Positions 1 through 6,826 are shown, numbered from the stretch's first letter. The stretch is DNA of 14,471 bases from Bacillota bacterium (GCA_023422095.1 JAEZSD010000016.1:1-14471), one strand, 5' to 3'. A program made the numbers and translations. Notes: generated by a model not told the origin, from the sequence alone.

Positions 1-1
1 A

Positions 2-889
2 AGTGGCGTTATTGCTTCTTGTGCATTAGGCAATGTTTTTATTTCCGAAGTTCAAGAAAAAGAGCTTTTTGAGAAAAACAAGGTTCCTGTTACTTTCCAA
101 GAGCATATGGTAAAAGGTTACGCTCAAGCAATCGATCTCATTGACGATGTCTACAAATATCAACCATTTGATCGTTCCTTTATCAGCACCCTTCATTACT
201 ATATGTATAAGGATTATAATCCTGAGTTTGGCGGTAAGTTTAAAGATACGCAAAACTATATTCAAGAGATTCTCTCTGATGGAACATACCGCACCTTATT
301 TGTGCCGGCTGCTCCAGAAGAGGTTATCCAACTCCTCGATAATTTGATTTATCAATTTAATATCTGTGCCGCTGATGAGCAATGCAATAAGCTTGTTTTA
401 ATTTGCTGCTTCTTATTAGATTTCATGTGCATTCATCCATACAATCATGGCAATGGACGTTTATCTCGATTACTCCTATACTTCCTTTTGAAAAAATATG
501 GATATAATATCGATTCATATTTTTCATTATCTTATCTTGTCCGTCAAAAAATTGGTGGCTATATTGATGCATTCGCCTCTTCATGCGATCGTTGGAGCGA
601 AAATGAAAATGATTATTCTCAATATGTAATCTTCCTTCTTAAAATTGTCTTAGAAGGGTATCACAAACTCGACTATATCATCGAAATCAACAATATCGAT
701 GGAACCGCAGAAGAAAAAGTCCTTCGTATCGTCGCAGATAGTTCGACCCCGATTAGCAAAAACGTCATTCAAAATGTTTTGTATGCCGCTAGTGGAGCGA
801 CAATTGAAAAGGCCTTGGCAAAATTGGTTAGAGAAAATCGTATTCAACTGATTACCAAAGGCCGCTATAGTAAATATTTTAGAGTTTAA
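2..889 (+). CDS. Fic/DOC family protein with C-terminal winged helix (5' end outside window)
   Basis: Fic enzymes usually move AMP from ATP onto a hydroxyl of a target protein. The frame is open to the left edge, so the true start lies upstream. An ATG at 107 would delete conserved N-terminal sequence. Visible: 295 residues. Residues 6-11 (SCALGN) sit where the [S/T]xxxE[G/N] inhibitory helix motif is expected, with Gly for Glu. Residues 145-156 are the Fic motif, HPYNHGNGRLSR, against the consensus HxFx(D/E)GNGRxxR; His replaces the acidic Mg ligand. Around it are the family's LLDFMCIHP lead-in, the following helix and the W.E.ENDY segment. The last ~60 residues look like a winged-helix DNA-binding domain. 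The stop overlaps the Shine-Dalgarno of the EF-G-like gene 14 bases downstream, so the two form an operon. Family assignment is firm. AMPylation activity is doubtful given the substitutions, and the target is unknown. Confidence 0.9.
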   Translation, partial: SGVIASCALGNVFISEVQEKELFEKNKVPVTFQEHMVKGYAQAIDLIDDVYKYQPFDRSFISTLHYYMYKDYNPEFGGKFKDTQNYIQEILSDGTYRTLFVPAAPEEVIQLLDNLIYQFNICAADEQCNKLVLICCFLLDFMCIHPYNHGNGRLSRLLLYFLLKKYGYNIDSYFSLSYLVRQKIGGYIDAFASSCDRWSENENDYSQYVIFLLKIVLEGYHKLDYIIEINNIDGTAEEKVLRIVADSSTPISKNVIQNVLYAASGATIEKALAKLVRENRIQLITKGRYSKYFRV

Positions 890-893
890 GGAG
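888..893 (+). promoter_or_regulatory. Ribosome binding site of the EF-G-like gene, overlapping the fic stop
   Basis: AAGGAG begins inside the TAA stop of the Fic gene and lies 10 bases before the ATG at 904. This supports translational coupling of the two genes. Confidence 0.75.
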
Positions 894-903
894 ATTTAAT
901 AAC

Positions 904-2952
904 ATGTTTGATCCAAAAAATATTCGAAACATCGTCTTAATGGGGCATCAAGGAAGCGGAAAAACTTCCTTAGTGGAATCCTTATTATTCGTTAGTGGTG
1001 CTATTCCCGCCAAAGGTGAAGTTGAAAAGAAAAATACAGTAAGTGATTATTCTTCTGATGAACAAAAAAGAGGCTCATCAATTCAAACTTCTATCATTCC
1101 TTTATTCCATAAAGAACACAAAATTAATATTCTCGATATTCCAGGGAATGATGACTTCATCTCTGAAAGTATCGGTGTCACTCGCTTTGTCAAAGGAGCA
1201 GTCCTTCTTATCGACGCCAGCGTTGGCGTTCAAGTCGGAACTATTAAACACTGGAACCAACTAAAAAGAAAAGGCATCCCAACTTTTATCTTTGTCAACA
1301 AAATGGATAAAGAGGGAGTCAATTTTGATGAGTTACTCAAAGAAATTCGTGAAAGATTGGGAGGCGAAGCCATTCCATTCTCTTATCCATTAGGACATGA
1401 AAATGATTTTGATGGATTTGTGAACGTCATCAATTTGAAGGCTCAAAAATTTGATGGACACCAATGCGTTGAAGCTGAAATTTATGAAGATAAGAAAGCA
1501 AAAGTTTTTGAACTTCACAACACGATTGTTGAGGAAGTTGCTAAAACCGATGACTCTTTATTAGAAAAATTCTTTGGTGGAGAATCATTCACCGATCAAG
1601 AAATGCGCGATTCATTACGCAAAGGTGTTATGTCTGGTGCCTTAGTACCAGTCCTCGTTGGTAGTGTTTTGAAGAATATAGGCATTCTTACATTGCTCGA
1701 TATGTTCGTTGATTACTTACCTGCCCCAAGTGACCTCAAACCCTTTGAAGCGCTTGATGAATCAGGCAAAGAGGTCGAACGTGCCACTAGTCTTGATGAA
1801 CCTTTCTCGGCTTATGTATTTAAGACACTCGTTGATCCTTATGCAGGAAATATTAACCTCATTAAGGTAAATTCTGGTGTTCTCCATTCCGGCGATGATG
1901 TATCGGTTAATGGCAGCATTCAGCGCGTAAGTATGCTCTTTCAAATGACCGGAAAGAAGATGGATTCCATCACAGAAGTTGGAGCCGGAGATATTGCCGC
2001 GGTAACTCGTTTAGAAGGCGTTTCGTCAGGAATGACTCTTTCCTCTCCCAAATCAGTTATTAATTACAAGGCTGTTAAATATCCAACCGCAGTTATTTTT
2101 AAGGCTATCGAACTCAAAAACAAGAATGATGAATCAAAAATTGGGCCAGCCCTAGCTAAAATTCAATTAGAAGATCCATGCGTTGAAGTTAAACGCAATA
2201 ACGAAACTAAACAATTGCTCATTGGCGGTGTTTCTATTTCCCACATCGACTTTGTCTTAGCGAAGTTAAAGGACAATTTCAAGATTGAAATGAATGTCCA
2301 ACCAATGAAAATTGTCTATCGTGAATCAATTAAGAAAATTGGTCAAGCTATTGGTCGTTATGTCAAACAATCTGGTGGAAGTGGTTTCTATGGCGTTGTT
2401 GATATGAGATTCGAACCCGCCCCTGAAAACGTCTTCGCTGAGGAAGTATTTGGTGGTGCTGTTCCAAGAAACTATTACCCAGCTGTTGAAAAAGGCTTCT
2501 TTGAAGCGGTTAAATCTGGCCCACTTGCCGGATTCCCAGTCATTGGTGTGAAAGCCGTCCTCGTCGATGGTAAATACCACCCAGTCGATAGTAATGAGCA
2601 AGCTTTCAAGATGGCTTCAATCCTCGCTTTTAAAGAAGCGTATGCAAAGTGTTCACCAATCATTCTTGAACCAATCATGCGCATTAAAGTAAATGTTGAA
2701 AGTAGATATACTGGCGATGTCCTTTCTGATCTCAACACTCGACGTGCTAAAGTTCAAAATATTGAAGAAGGAGAACACGGAGTTCAAGAAATTGAAGCTT
2801 TAATCCCTGAAGCTGAAATTATCGATTATGCGGCTCAGCTTAAATCAATCACTCAAGCAAGTGGATACTTCAATCGAACATTTGAATCATATGAAGAAGT
2901 TCCTGAATACCTAAAAGAAAAAGTTATTCGCGAAAATAAAATTGAAGAATAA
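904..2952 (+). CDS. Elongation factor G-like translational GTPase (EF-G paralogue)
   Basis: The protein is 682 residues, close to EF-G length (~690), and co-linear with EF-G domains I-V. G domain: P-loop GHQGSGKT (14-21), switch I RGSSI (56-60, usual RGITI), DIPGN (78-82, usual DTPGH), NKMD (132-135) and a GSV that matches the GSA/G5 element. Domain II follows at about residues 290-380. Domain IV carries a KQSGGSGFYG loop and the tip segment KYHPVDSNEQAF, which keeps the conserved YH. The divergent switch regions and the N-terminus resemble the EF-G2 / 'EF-G-like' group (PRK12740 type) more than housekeeping FusA, which normally sits beside rpsG and tuf. In that group the role is unclear, and ribosome-dependent GTPase activity has been reported lacking in a mycobacterial member. 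It is co-transcribed with the Fic gene and followed by a terminator. The EF-G paralogue call is firm; the function is open. Confidence 0.93.
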   Translation: MFDPKNIRNIVLMGHQGSGKTSLVESLLFVSGAIPAKGEVEKKNTVSDYSSDEQKRGSSIQTSIIPLFHKEHKINILDIPGNDDFISESIGVTRFVKGAVLLIDASVGVQVGTIKHWNQLKRKGIPTFIFVNKMDKEGVNFDELLKEIRERLGGEAIPFSYPLGHENDFDGFVNVINLKAQKFDGHQCVEAEIYEDKKAKVFELHNTIVEEVAKTDDSLLEKFFGGESFTDQEMRDSLRKGVMSGALVPVLVGSVLKNIGILTLLDMFVDYLPAPSDLKPFEALDESGKEVERATSLDEPFSAYVFKTLVDPYAGNINLIKVNSGVLHSGDDVSVNGSIQRVSMLFQMTGKKMDSITEVGAGDIAAVTRLEGVSSGMTLSSPKSVINYKAVKYPTAVIFKAIELKNKNDESKIGPALAKIQLEDPCVEVKRNNETKQLLIGGVSISHIDFVLAKLKDNFKIEMNVQPMKIVYRESIKKIGQAIGRYVKQSGGSGFYGVVDMRFEPAPENVFAEEVFGGAVPRNYYPAVEKGFFEAVKSGPLAGFPVIGVKAVLVDGKYHPVDSNEQAFKMASILAFKEAYAKCSPIILEPIMRIKVNVESRYTGDVLSDLNTRRAKVQNIEEGEHGVQEIEALIPEAEIIDYAAQLKSITQASGYFNRTFESYEEVPEYLKEKVIRENKIEE

Positions 2953-2962
2953 TCACAAAACG

Positions 2963-2995
2963 AAGGCTCCCATAATAGGGAGCTTTCTCTTGTTT
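2963..2995 (+). terminator. Rho-independent terminator after the fic/EF-G-like operon
   Basis: A 9-bp stem, AAGGCTCCC with GGGAGCTTT (one G-T pair), encloses the loop ATAATA and is followed by a pyrimidine-rich CTCTTGTTT tail. It lies 10 bases past the stop codon. Confidence 0.85.
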
Positions 2996-3018
2996 AGTAA
3001 CAACTCTTGGTTTAGACT
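2990..3018 (+). promoter_or_regulatory. Putative promoter of the Nudix gene
   Basis: TTGTTT (2990-2995), a 17-base spacer and TAGACT (3013-3018) form a moderate sigma-A match. The predicted transcription start, about seven bases after the -10 box, falls on the ATG at 3025. The -35 box overlaps the tail of the preceding terminator. No Shine-Dalgarno sequence is present before the ATG. Confidence 0.45.
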
Positions 3019-3024
3019 ATCGCT

Positions 3025-3534
3025 ATGAAAATAATCCAAAAGTTAAATGATGATCAATATCCATTTTCCTATATCGACCATGTTCGTAAATGTTCTCGAG
3101 GTGTAGTAATTAATGACAAAAATGAAGTTGCATTAATTAAACTACATGGCTTTGATTCTTTTGGAGATCGTAATTACTACGAACTACCTGGCGGGGGAGT
3201 ACAAAAAAATGAAAAGATTAGCGATGCTTTTCTCCGTGAAATGAAGGAAGAAATTGGCTATCAAGTGGAAATAATCTCACCTCTTGGACAGGTTCGTGAC
3301 TTTTATAATTTAATACATCGCGAAAATCACAACTATTATTTTGTAGCTAAAACTAAACAATGGGTGGGAACAAAATTAGAAGATTACGAAAAAACAATGA
3401 TTGAACAAATTTTATGGATGCCCATTGACGACGCTATTGAAGCGTTTAAAATCATGCAAGACTATGGTTGTGGAATCCTCGTTAAGCGAAGAGAATTACC
3501 TATTTTACTTTTAGCAAAAAAGTTAATTAGTTAA
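3025..3534 (+). CDS. Nudix family hydrolase
   Basis: Nudix enzymes cleave nucleoside diphosphates linked to another group, often to clean up damaged or excess nucleotides. The 169-residue protein has a complete Nudix box at residues 57-79: Gly57, Glu63, Arg71-Glu72, Glu75-Glu76 and Gly78 fit GX5EX7REUXEEXGU, so the metal-binding glutamates are intact. The flanking YYELPGGG strand and the N-terminal RGVVIN strand are typical of the fold. Substrate cannot be read from the sequence; MutT-like, ADP-ribose and sugar-nucleotide members all share this box. The ATG has no ribosome binding site; the start is chosen because the fold begins soon after it and a promoter ends just upstream. It appears to be a single-gene unit between two terminators. 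Confidence 0.9.
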   Translation: MKIIQKLNDDQYPFSYIDHVRKCSRGVVINDKNEVALIKLHGFDSFGDRNYYELPGGGVQKNEKISDAFLREMKEEIGYQVEIISPLGQVRDFYNLIHRENHNYYFVAKTKQWVGTKLEDYEKTMIEQILWMPIDDAIEAFKIMQDYGCGILVKRRELPILLLAKKLIS

Positions 3535-3535
3535 C

Positions 3536-3580
3536 AAAAAGAAGAAAAGGGAATAAGCAATTCTCTTTTTCTTTTTTTAA
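3536..3580 (+). terminator. Probable terminator after the Nudix gene
   Basis: A purine-rich arm ending GGGAAT, the loop AAGCA and a pyrimidine arm starting ATTCTC form an imperfect A-T rich hairpin with G-T pairs, running into a long T-rich tail (3566-3578). Confidence 0.65.
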
Positions 3581-3596
3581 AAGTTAATGAAAAGGA

Positions 3597-3625
3597 TAGA
3601 AACATTCCCTTTTAAAACGTAAAAT
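3597..3625 (+). promoter_or_regulatory. Putative promoter of surE
   Basis: TAGAAA (3597-3602; 4 of 6 to TTGACA), a 17-base spacer and TAAAAT (3620-3625; 5 of 6 to TATAAT). The start point predicted about seven bases on coincides with the surE ATG at 3633, as for the Nudix gene. Confidence 0.45.
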
Positions 3626-3632
3626 TAAGAAT

Positions 3633-4349
3633 ATGAATATTTTACTAACTAACGACGATGGATATTGTTCCATCGGAATACAATTGATGAAGAAATTACT
3701 ACTTCCATACGGAAGAGTAGTTATTGTGGCCCCTAAAGAAGGTATGAGCGCGAAAAGTTGTTCGATTACTCTTGGAAAGCCTATTCAGATTGAAGAAATT
3801 AGCCAAGATGTTTTTACTTGTTCTGGAACTCCTGCTGATTGTGTATCTTTCGCTCTTTCTAGCCTCGAAATAGATTTTGATTTAGTGGTATCGGGAATTA
3901 ACCATGGCAACAACGTATCTTACGATACAATGTACAGCGGAACAGTTGGGGCTTGTTTAGAGGCTCTAATATTTAAGAAACCGACTTTCGCTATCTCAAC
4001 TGAAGACAATTTTGCCTTAGTGGAAAAGCATTTTTCTCTTGTATGGGATTTCATTAATGACCGAGATCTTCTTAGCGGCGAATACCTTTTAAACATTAAT
4101 TTCCCTCTTGGAAATAAAGTTAAAGGCATTTCATTAGGAAAACTGCATTATCGCAGTGATAAAAATTATTTCACAAAAAAAGAAGATGGATATTATGCTT
4201 ACCGTTATGTGGAAGACATCTCTGTTGCCCCAAAAGATACGGATTTATATCAAGTTAATCACGACATCATTTCCATTGTTCCTCTCAGTAATTCTTATTT
4301 CTCACTAGAGATATTTGAGAAGTTAAGCAATAAAAAGAATGCGAAATAG
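3633..4349 (+). CDS. surE: 5'/3'-nucleotidase SurE
   Basis: SurE removes phosphate from nucleoside 5'- and 3'-monophosphates (and short polyphosphate in some species) in the cytoplasm and is tied to stationary-phase survival. The 238-residue length is typical (~250). The metal-site residues are visible: Asp8-Asp9 in the N-terminal TNDDG, Ser39 in EGMSAKS, and Asn90 in SGINHG. Other hallmarks are SGTPADCV (64-71) and YSGTVGACLEA. The ATG has no convincing Shine-Dalgarno and sits about seven bases after a good -10 box, so it may be translated from a leaderless mRNA. Its end is embedded in a terminator hairpin. With the Nudix and adenosine deaminase genes it forms a loose nucleotide-metabolism neighbourhood, not a single operon. 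Confidence 0.95.
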   Translation: MNILLTNDDGYCSIGIQLMKKLLLPYGRVVIVAPKEGMSAKSCSITLGKPIQIEEISQDVFTCSGTPADCVSFALSSLEIDFDLVVSGINHGNNVSYDTMYSGTVGACLEALIFKKPTFAISTEDNFALVEKHFSLVWDFINDRDLLSGEYLLNINFPLGNKVKGISLGKLHYRSDKNYFTKKEDGYYAYRYVEDISVAPKDTDLYQVNHDIISIVPLSNSYFSLEIFEKLSNKKNAK

Positions 4350-4366
4350 CATTTTTCTTAATTTTT
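4332..4366 (+). terminator. Terminator overlapping the surE stop codon
   Basis: Arm AAAAAGAATGC (4332-4342), loop GAAATA, arm GCATTTTTCTT (4349-4359), tail AATTTTT. The 5' arm is coding sequence and the stop TAG straddles the loop and the 3' arm. Confidence 0.75.
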
Positions 4367-4380
4367 ATAATAATTAAGTA

Positions 4381-4386
4381 TATAAT
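4381..4386 (+). promoter_or_regulatory. -10 element of the aldolase promoter
   Basis: A perfect TATAAT lies 27 bases before the fba ATG. The hexamer 17 bases upstream (TTAATT, 4358-4363) is a poor -35. The predicted start is near 4393, giving a leader of about 20 bases. Confidence 0.5.
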
Positions 4387-4397
4387 TCAACACGTAT

Positions 4398-4406
4398 AAG
4401 GAAGGA
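4398..4406 (+). promoter_or_regulatory. Strong ribosome binding site of fba
   Basis: AAGGAAGGA lies seven bases before the ATG at 4414. It is one of the strongest sites in the window, as expected for an abundant glycolytic enzyme. Confidence 0.7.
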
Positions 4407-4413
4407 ATTAATT

Positions 4414-5355
4414 ATGCCATTAGTAAATACTAAAGAAATGTTTGAAAAAGCTTACAAAGGCGGTTACGCCATTGGAGCCTTCAATGTCAGTGATATGGAA
4501 GTTGTTCAAGGAATCACTGAAGCCTGCAAAGAAACTAAATCACCCGTTATTTTACAAGTCTCTGCTGGAGCAAGAAAATATGCTAAACAAGCTTATTTGA
4601 CTCATCTAGTTCTAGCCGCTCTTGAGGATACTGGTGTTCCAATTGCTCTCCACCTTGATCATGGTGACAGCTTTGAATTATGCAAAGACTGCATCGATCA
4701 TGGATTTACTTCAGTGATGATTGATGGAAGTCACTTATCATATGAAGAAAATGTTGCCTTAACCAAAAAAGTTGTGGAATACGCTCATGCTCATGTCCCC
4801 TACGTGACAGTTGAAGGCGAACTTGGAAAATTGGCCGGCATCGAAGATGCTGTTAATGTTTCTGCCGCTGATGCCCAATTCACTGATCCTGCTGAAGTAT
4901 ATGACTTTGTCAGTCGCACTGGTGTTGATTCATTAGCTATCGCTATTGGAACTAGCCATGGTGCTTATAAATTCAAACCAGGACAAAAACCCCAGTTAAG
5001 ATTTGATATTCTCCAAAAAGTCAGTGAGAAGTTACCGGGATTCCCCATTGTTTTGCATGGTGCCTCCAGTGTTGTTCAAGAATATGTAAAAATTATTAAT
5101 GAAAATGGTGGCAATATGCCTGACGCGATTGGCATTCCAGAAGAAATGCTTCGTCAAGCTGCTACGATGGCAGTTTGCAAAATCAATATTGACTCTGATC
5201 TTCGCTTAGCCGTTACCGCGGCTGTCCGTAAACATTTATCTGAGCATCCTGATCACTTTGACCCACGTCAATATCTAGGTGATGGTCGCGCTTATGTCCG
5301 AGAAATTGTTAAACACAAGATTATCAATGTTCTTGGTTCTAACGACAAAATCTAA
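4414..5355 (+). CDS. fba: Class II fructose-1,6-bisphosphate aldolase
   Basis: This glycolytic enzyme splits fructose-1,6-bisphosphate into dihydroxyacetone phosphate and glyceraldehyde-3-phosphate using zinc. The 313-residue protein shows HLDHG at 80-84 (catalytic Asp82 and zinc ligand His83), VEGELG at 133-138, the zinc-ligand histidines His182 (GTSHGAYKF) and His215 (LHGASS), and the phosphate-binding NIDSDLR segment at 258-264. The N-terminus, with NTKEMFEKAYKGGYAIGAFN, matches Firmicute aldolases. Alternative ketose-bisphosphate aldolases of the family (tagatose bisphosphate, GatY/KbaY) are less likely given this close fit, but substrate is inferred from family only. It has its own promoter and terminator, so is monocistronic. 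Confidence 0.95.
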   Translation: MPLVNTKEMFEKAYKGGYAIGAFNVSDMEVVQGITEACKETKSPVILQVSAGARKYAKQAYLTHLVLAALEDTGVPIALHLDHGDSFELCKDCIDHGFTSVMIDGSHLSYEENVALTKKVVEYAHAHVPYVTVEGELGKLAGIEDAVNVSAADAQFTDPAEVYDFVSRTGVDSLAIAIGTSHGAYKFKPGQKPQLRFDILQKVSEKLPGFPIVLHGASSVVQEYVKIINENGGNMPDAIGIPEEMLRQAATMAVCKINIDSDLRLAVTAAVRKHLSEHPDHFDPRQYLGDGRAYVREIVKHKIINVLGSNDKI

Positions 5356-5371
5356 GCTTATTAACTTAATA

Positions 5372-5397
5372 AAAAGACTACCATTTGGTAGTCTTTT
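5372..5397. terminator. Bidirectional terminator between fba and mscL
   Basis: A perfect 11-bp stem, AAAAGACTACC with GGTAGTCTTTT, around the loop ATTT. The A-rich and T-rich ends give a U-tail on either strand, so it can serve both convergent genes. Confidence 0.92.
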
Positions 5398-5414
5398 CTT
5401 ATAATTATTAAATC

Positions 5415-5990
5415 CTATTTTTCCGGTTTAACAGATTTTTGTTCTTTTAGAACATTCAAGATTTCTTTTAAGATTTCGTGATCAGTTGGTTCGGGAGTTC
5501 CTGGATCAACTGGCACTGGTCTTAGTTCTGGATGTTTTTGATAGTGAGCTTCTAACCATTTAGCTTTTCTTTCATCATTAGCTTTTTGAATTGAGGCGAA
5601 GATTTTAACAATCGCAAAAAGAACAACGGCTATCAATATAAAATTAATGACAGCATTAATCAGTAGACCCCAATCCATTTTACTTAAAGAGGCATACCAT
5701 TGTCCATCGTTAGCAAGGACACCAACCGTGCCATCTTGAAGATCGGCTAAAACGCTATTAGGAAGAATTGTATAAAAACTATCTAATCCTCCAGGGACAG
5801 CCAAGCTAATAACTGGCATTAGAATATGGTTCACTAAAGCACCAATAATAGCGCCAAAGGCACCCCCAATAATAACACCGACGGCAAGTTGCAGAACGTT
5901 TCCGCGACTGATAAACGCTTTAAAATCTTTAAAGATTGACTTCTTATTTGGATCGTAAGGTTTGATTAAGCGTTTCTCTTTTTTCTTCAT
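5415..5990 (-). CDS. mscL: Large-conductance mechanosensitive channel MscL
   Basis: MscL is a homopentameric membrane pore that opens under extreme membrane tension to release solutes after osmotic downshock. The N-terminal segment FKDFKAFISRGNVLQLAVG (20-38) is the family signature, with Gln where Asp is usual. TM1 spans about 31-64 and TM2 about 106-131. The loop between them (65-105) is glycine- and aspartate-rich. A C-terminal helix, DHEILKEILNVLKEQK (170-185), matches the cytoplasmic bundle. At 191 residues it is longer than most MscL (about 130-150); the extra length is a charged N-terminal tail and a proline-rich linker (152-169). The ATG follows AAAGGAG at 13 bases, which is long. Convergent with fba, sharing its terminator. 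Confidence 0.93.
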   Translation of the reverse strand: MKKKEKRLIKPYDPNKKSIFKDFKAFISRGNVLQLAVGVIIGGAFGAIIGALVNHILMPVISLAVPGGLDSFYTILPNSVLADLQDGTVGVLANDGQWYASLSKMDWGLLINAVINFILIAVVLFAIVKIFASIQKANDERKAKWLEAHYQKHPELRPVPVDPGTPEPTDHEILKEILNVLKEQKSVKPEK

Positions 5991-6021
5991 GAATAATTTA
6001 ATTCTCCTTTTATAAATTCAT

Positions 6022-6050
6022 AATATACCAAAAAGCTAAAATAATATGAA
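6022..6050 (-). promoter_or_regulatory. Putative promoter of mscL
   Basis: On the minus strand: TTCATA (6050-6045), a 17-base spacer and TATATT (6027-6022), about 31 bases before the ATG. The surroundings are very AT-rich, so this is only moderately supported. Confidence 0.4.
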
Positions 6051-6195
6051 AATAAAATGCAAAATATAATGATAATAAGATAGAAAGGATATTATTGCTT
6101 ATTTAATGGTCTTTTTTTCTATATTTGTTAAAATATAAATAGTAAGGTTCAAAGCAAATAAAACATGCATCGTAGGTTTTAATTAATGTAGGTTT

Positions 6196-6813
6196 ATGGT
6201 TAAGATACAATATTTAGGGCATTCAAGTTTCAAAATCAGTAATGATGATTTTTCTATTGTCCTTGATCCATACGAAAATGGCTCAGTTAATGGTCTCTTA
6301 TTTCCCAAGAATGTTGAAGCCAATTTAGTGCTCTGTTCACACGAACATCGAGACCATAACGCAAGAGAGTATATTAAGCTGATTTCTTCGGCTAAAAGTT
6401 TCCAATATCAGGAATACTTGTTGCCACATGATCACCAAAAAGGCAATCAAAGAGGCCTGGTTTACGGACGAATTTTCTCATTTGACAATATTTCTTTTGC
6501 TCATTTAGGAGATGTGGGAGATATTTCTCCTCTTAATTTATTTGATCCATTTAAAGGTGTGGATGTGCTTTTTGTTCCTATTAACGGGTTTTACACTATC
6601 TCGGCCAAAGAAACAAAAATATTGGCTGATTATATTAAACCTAAATTAGTAATCCCAATGCATTATCAAATAAAAAATCCCCCAAGTGGGTATCCTGATA
6701 ATTGGCAAATCGAGATATTTAAGAGCCTATTTCCTAATTTTTTGAAGGTTAGTTCTACAATATCACTGAATCCTGATATATATTCTTACCAAGCATTGAT
6801 TTTTAACAAATAA
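6196..6813 (+). CDS. MBL-fold metal-dependent hydrolase (COG2220 / UlaG-like type)
   Basis: The 205-residue protein belongs to the metallo-beta-lactamase fold. The metal motif HxHxDH is at 49-54 (HEHRDH). Further expected ligands are His78 or His80 in the LPHDHQKGNQRG segment, Asp106 in HLGD and His156 in PMHY. The N-terminal IQYLGHSSFKI strand and the late AKET...IKPKLVIPMHY stretch are characteristic of the COG2220 group of small cytoplasmic hydrolases, which includes UlaG (L-ascorbate-6-phosphate lactonase). The substrate here is unknown, and no ascorbate genes are nearby. It is followed 13 bases later by adenosine deaminase, so the two are co-transcribed. The ribosome binding site is weak: AGG only three bases from ATG. 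Confidence 0.85.
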   Translation: MVKIQYLGHSSFKISNDDFSIVLDPYENGSVNGLLFPKNVEANLVLCSHEHRDHNAREYIKLISSAKSFQYQEYLLPHDHQKGNQRGLVYGRIFSFDNISFAHLGDVGDISPLNLFDPFKGVDVLFVPINGFYTISAKETKILADYIKPKLVIPMHYQIKNPPSGYPDNWQIEIFKSLFPNFLKVSSTISLNPDIYSYQALIFNK

Positions 6814-6820
6814 AAAGGAG
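6814..6820 (+). promoter_or_regulatory. Ribosome binding site of the adenosine deaminase gene
   Basis: AAAGGAG directly follows the MBL-fold stop codon and lies six bases before the ATG at 6827. It supports both the start choice and the two-gene operon. Confidence 0.7.
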
Positions 6821-6826
6821 TATTTT

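Noticed and set aside
107..109. ATG as the start of the Fic gene
   Set aside because: The frame stays open to base 2 with Fic-like sequence (including the inhibitory-motif region), so the gene begins left of the window.
2326..2738. Minus-strand open frames inside the EF-G-like gene
   Set aside because: No motifs, no ribosome binding sites, and they lie opposite a strongly conserved gene; they are shadows of its codon use.
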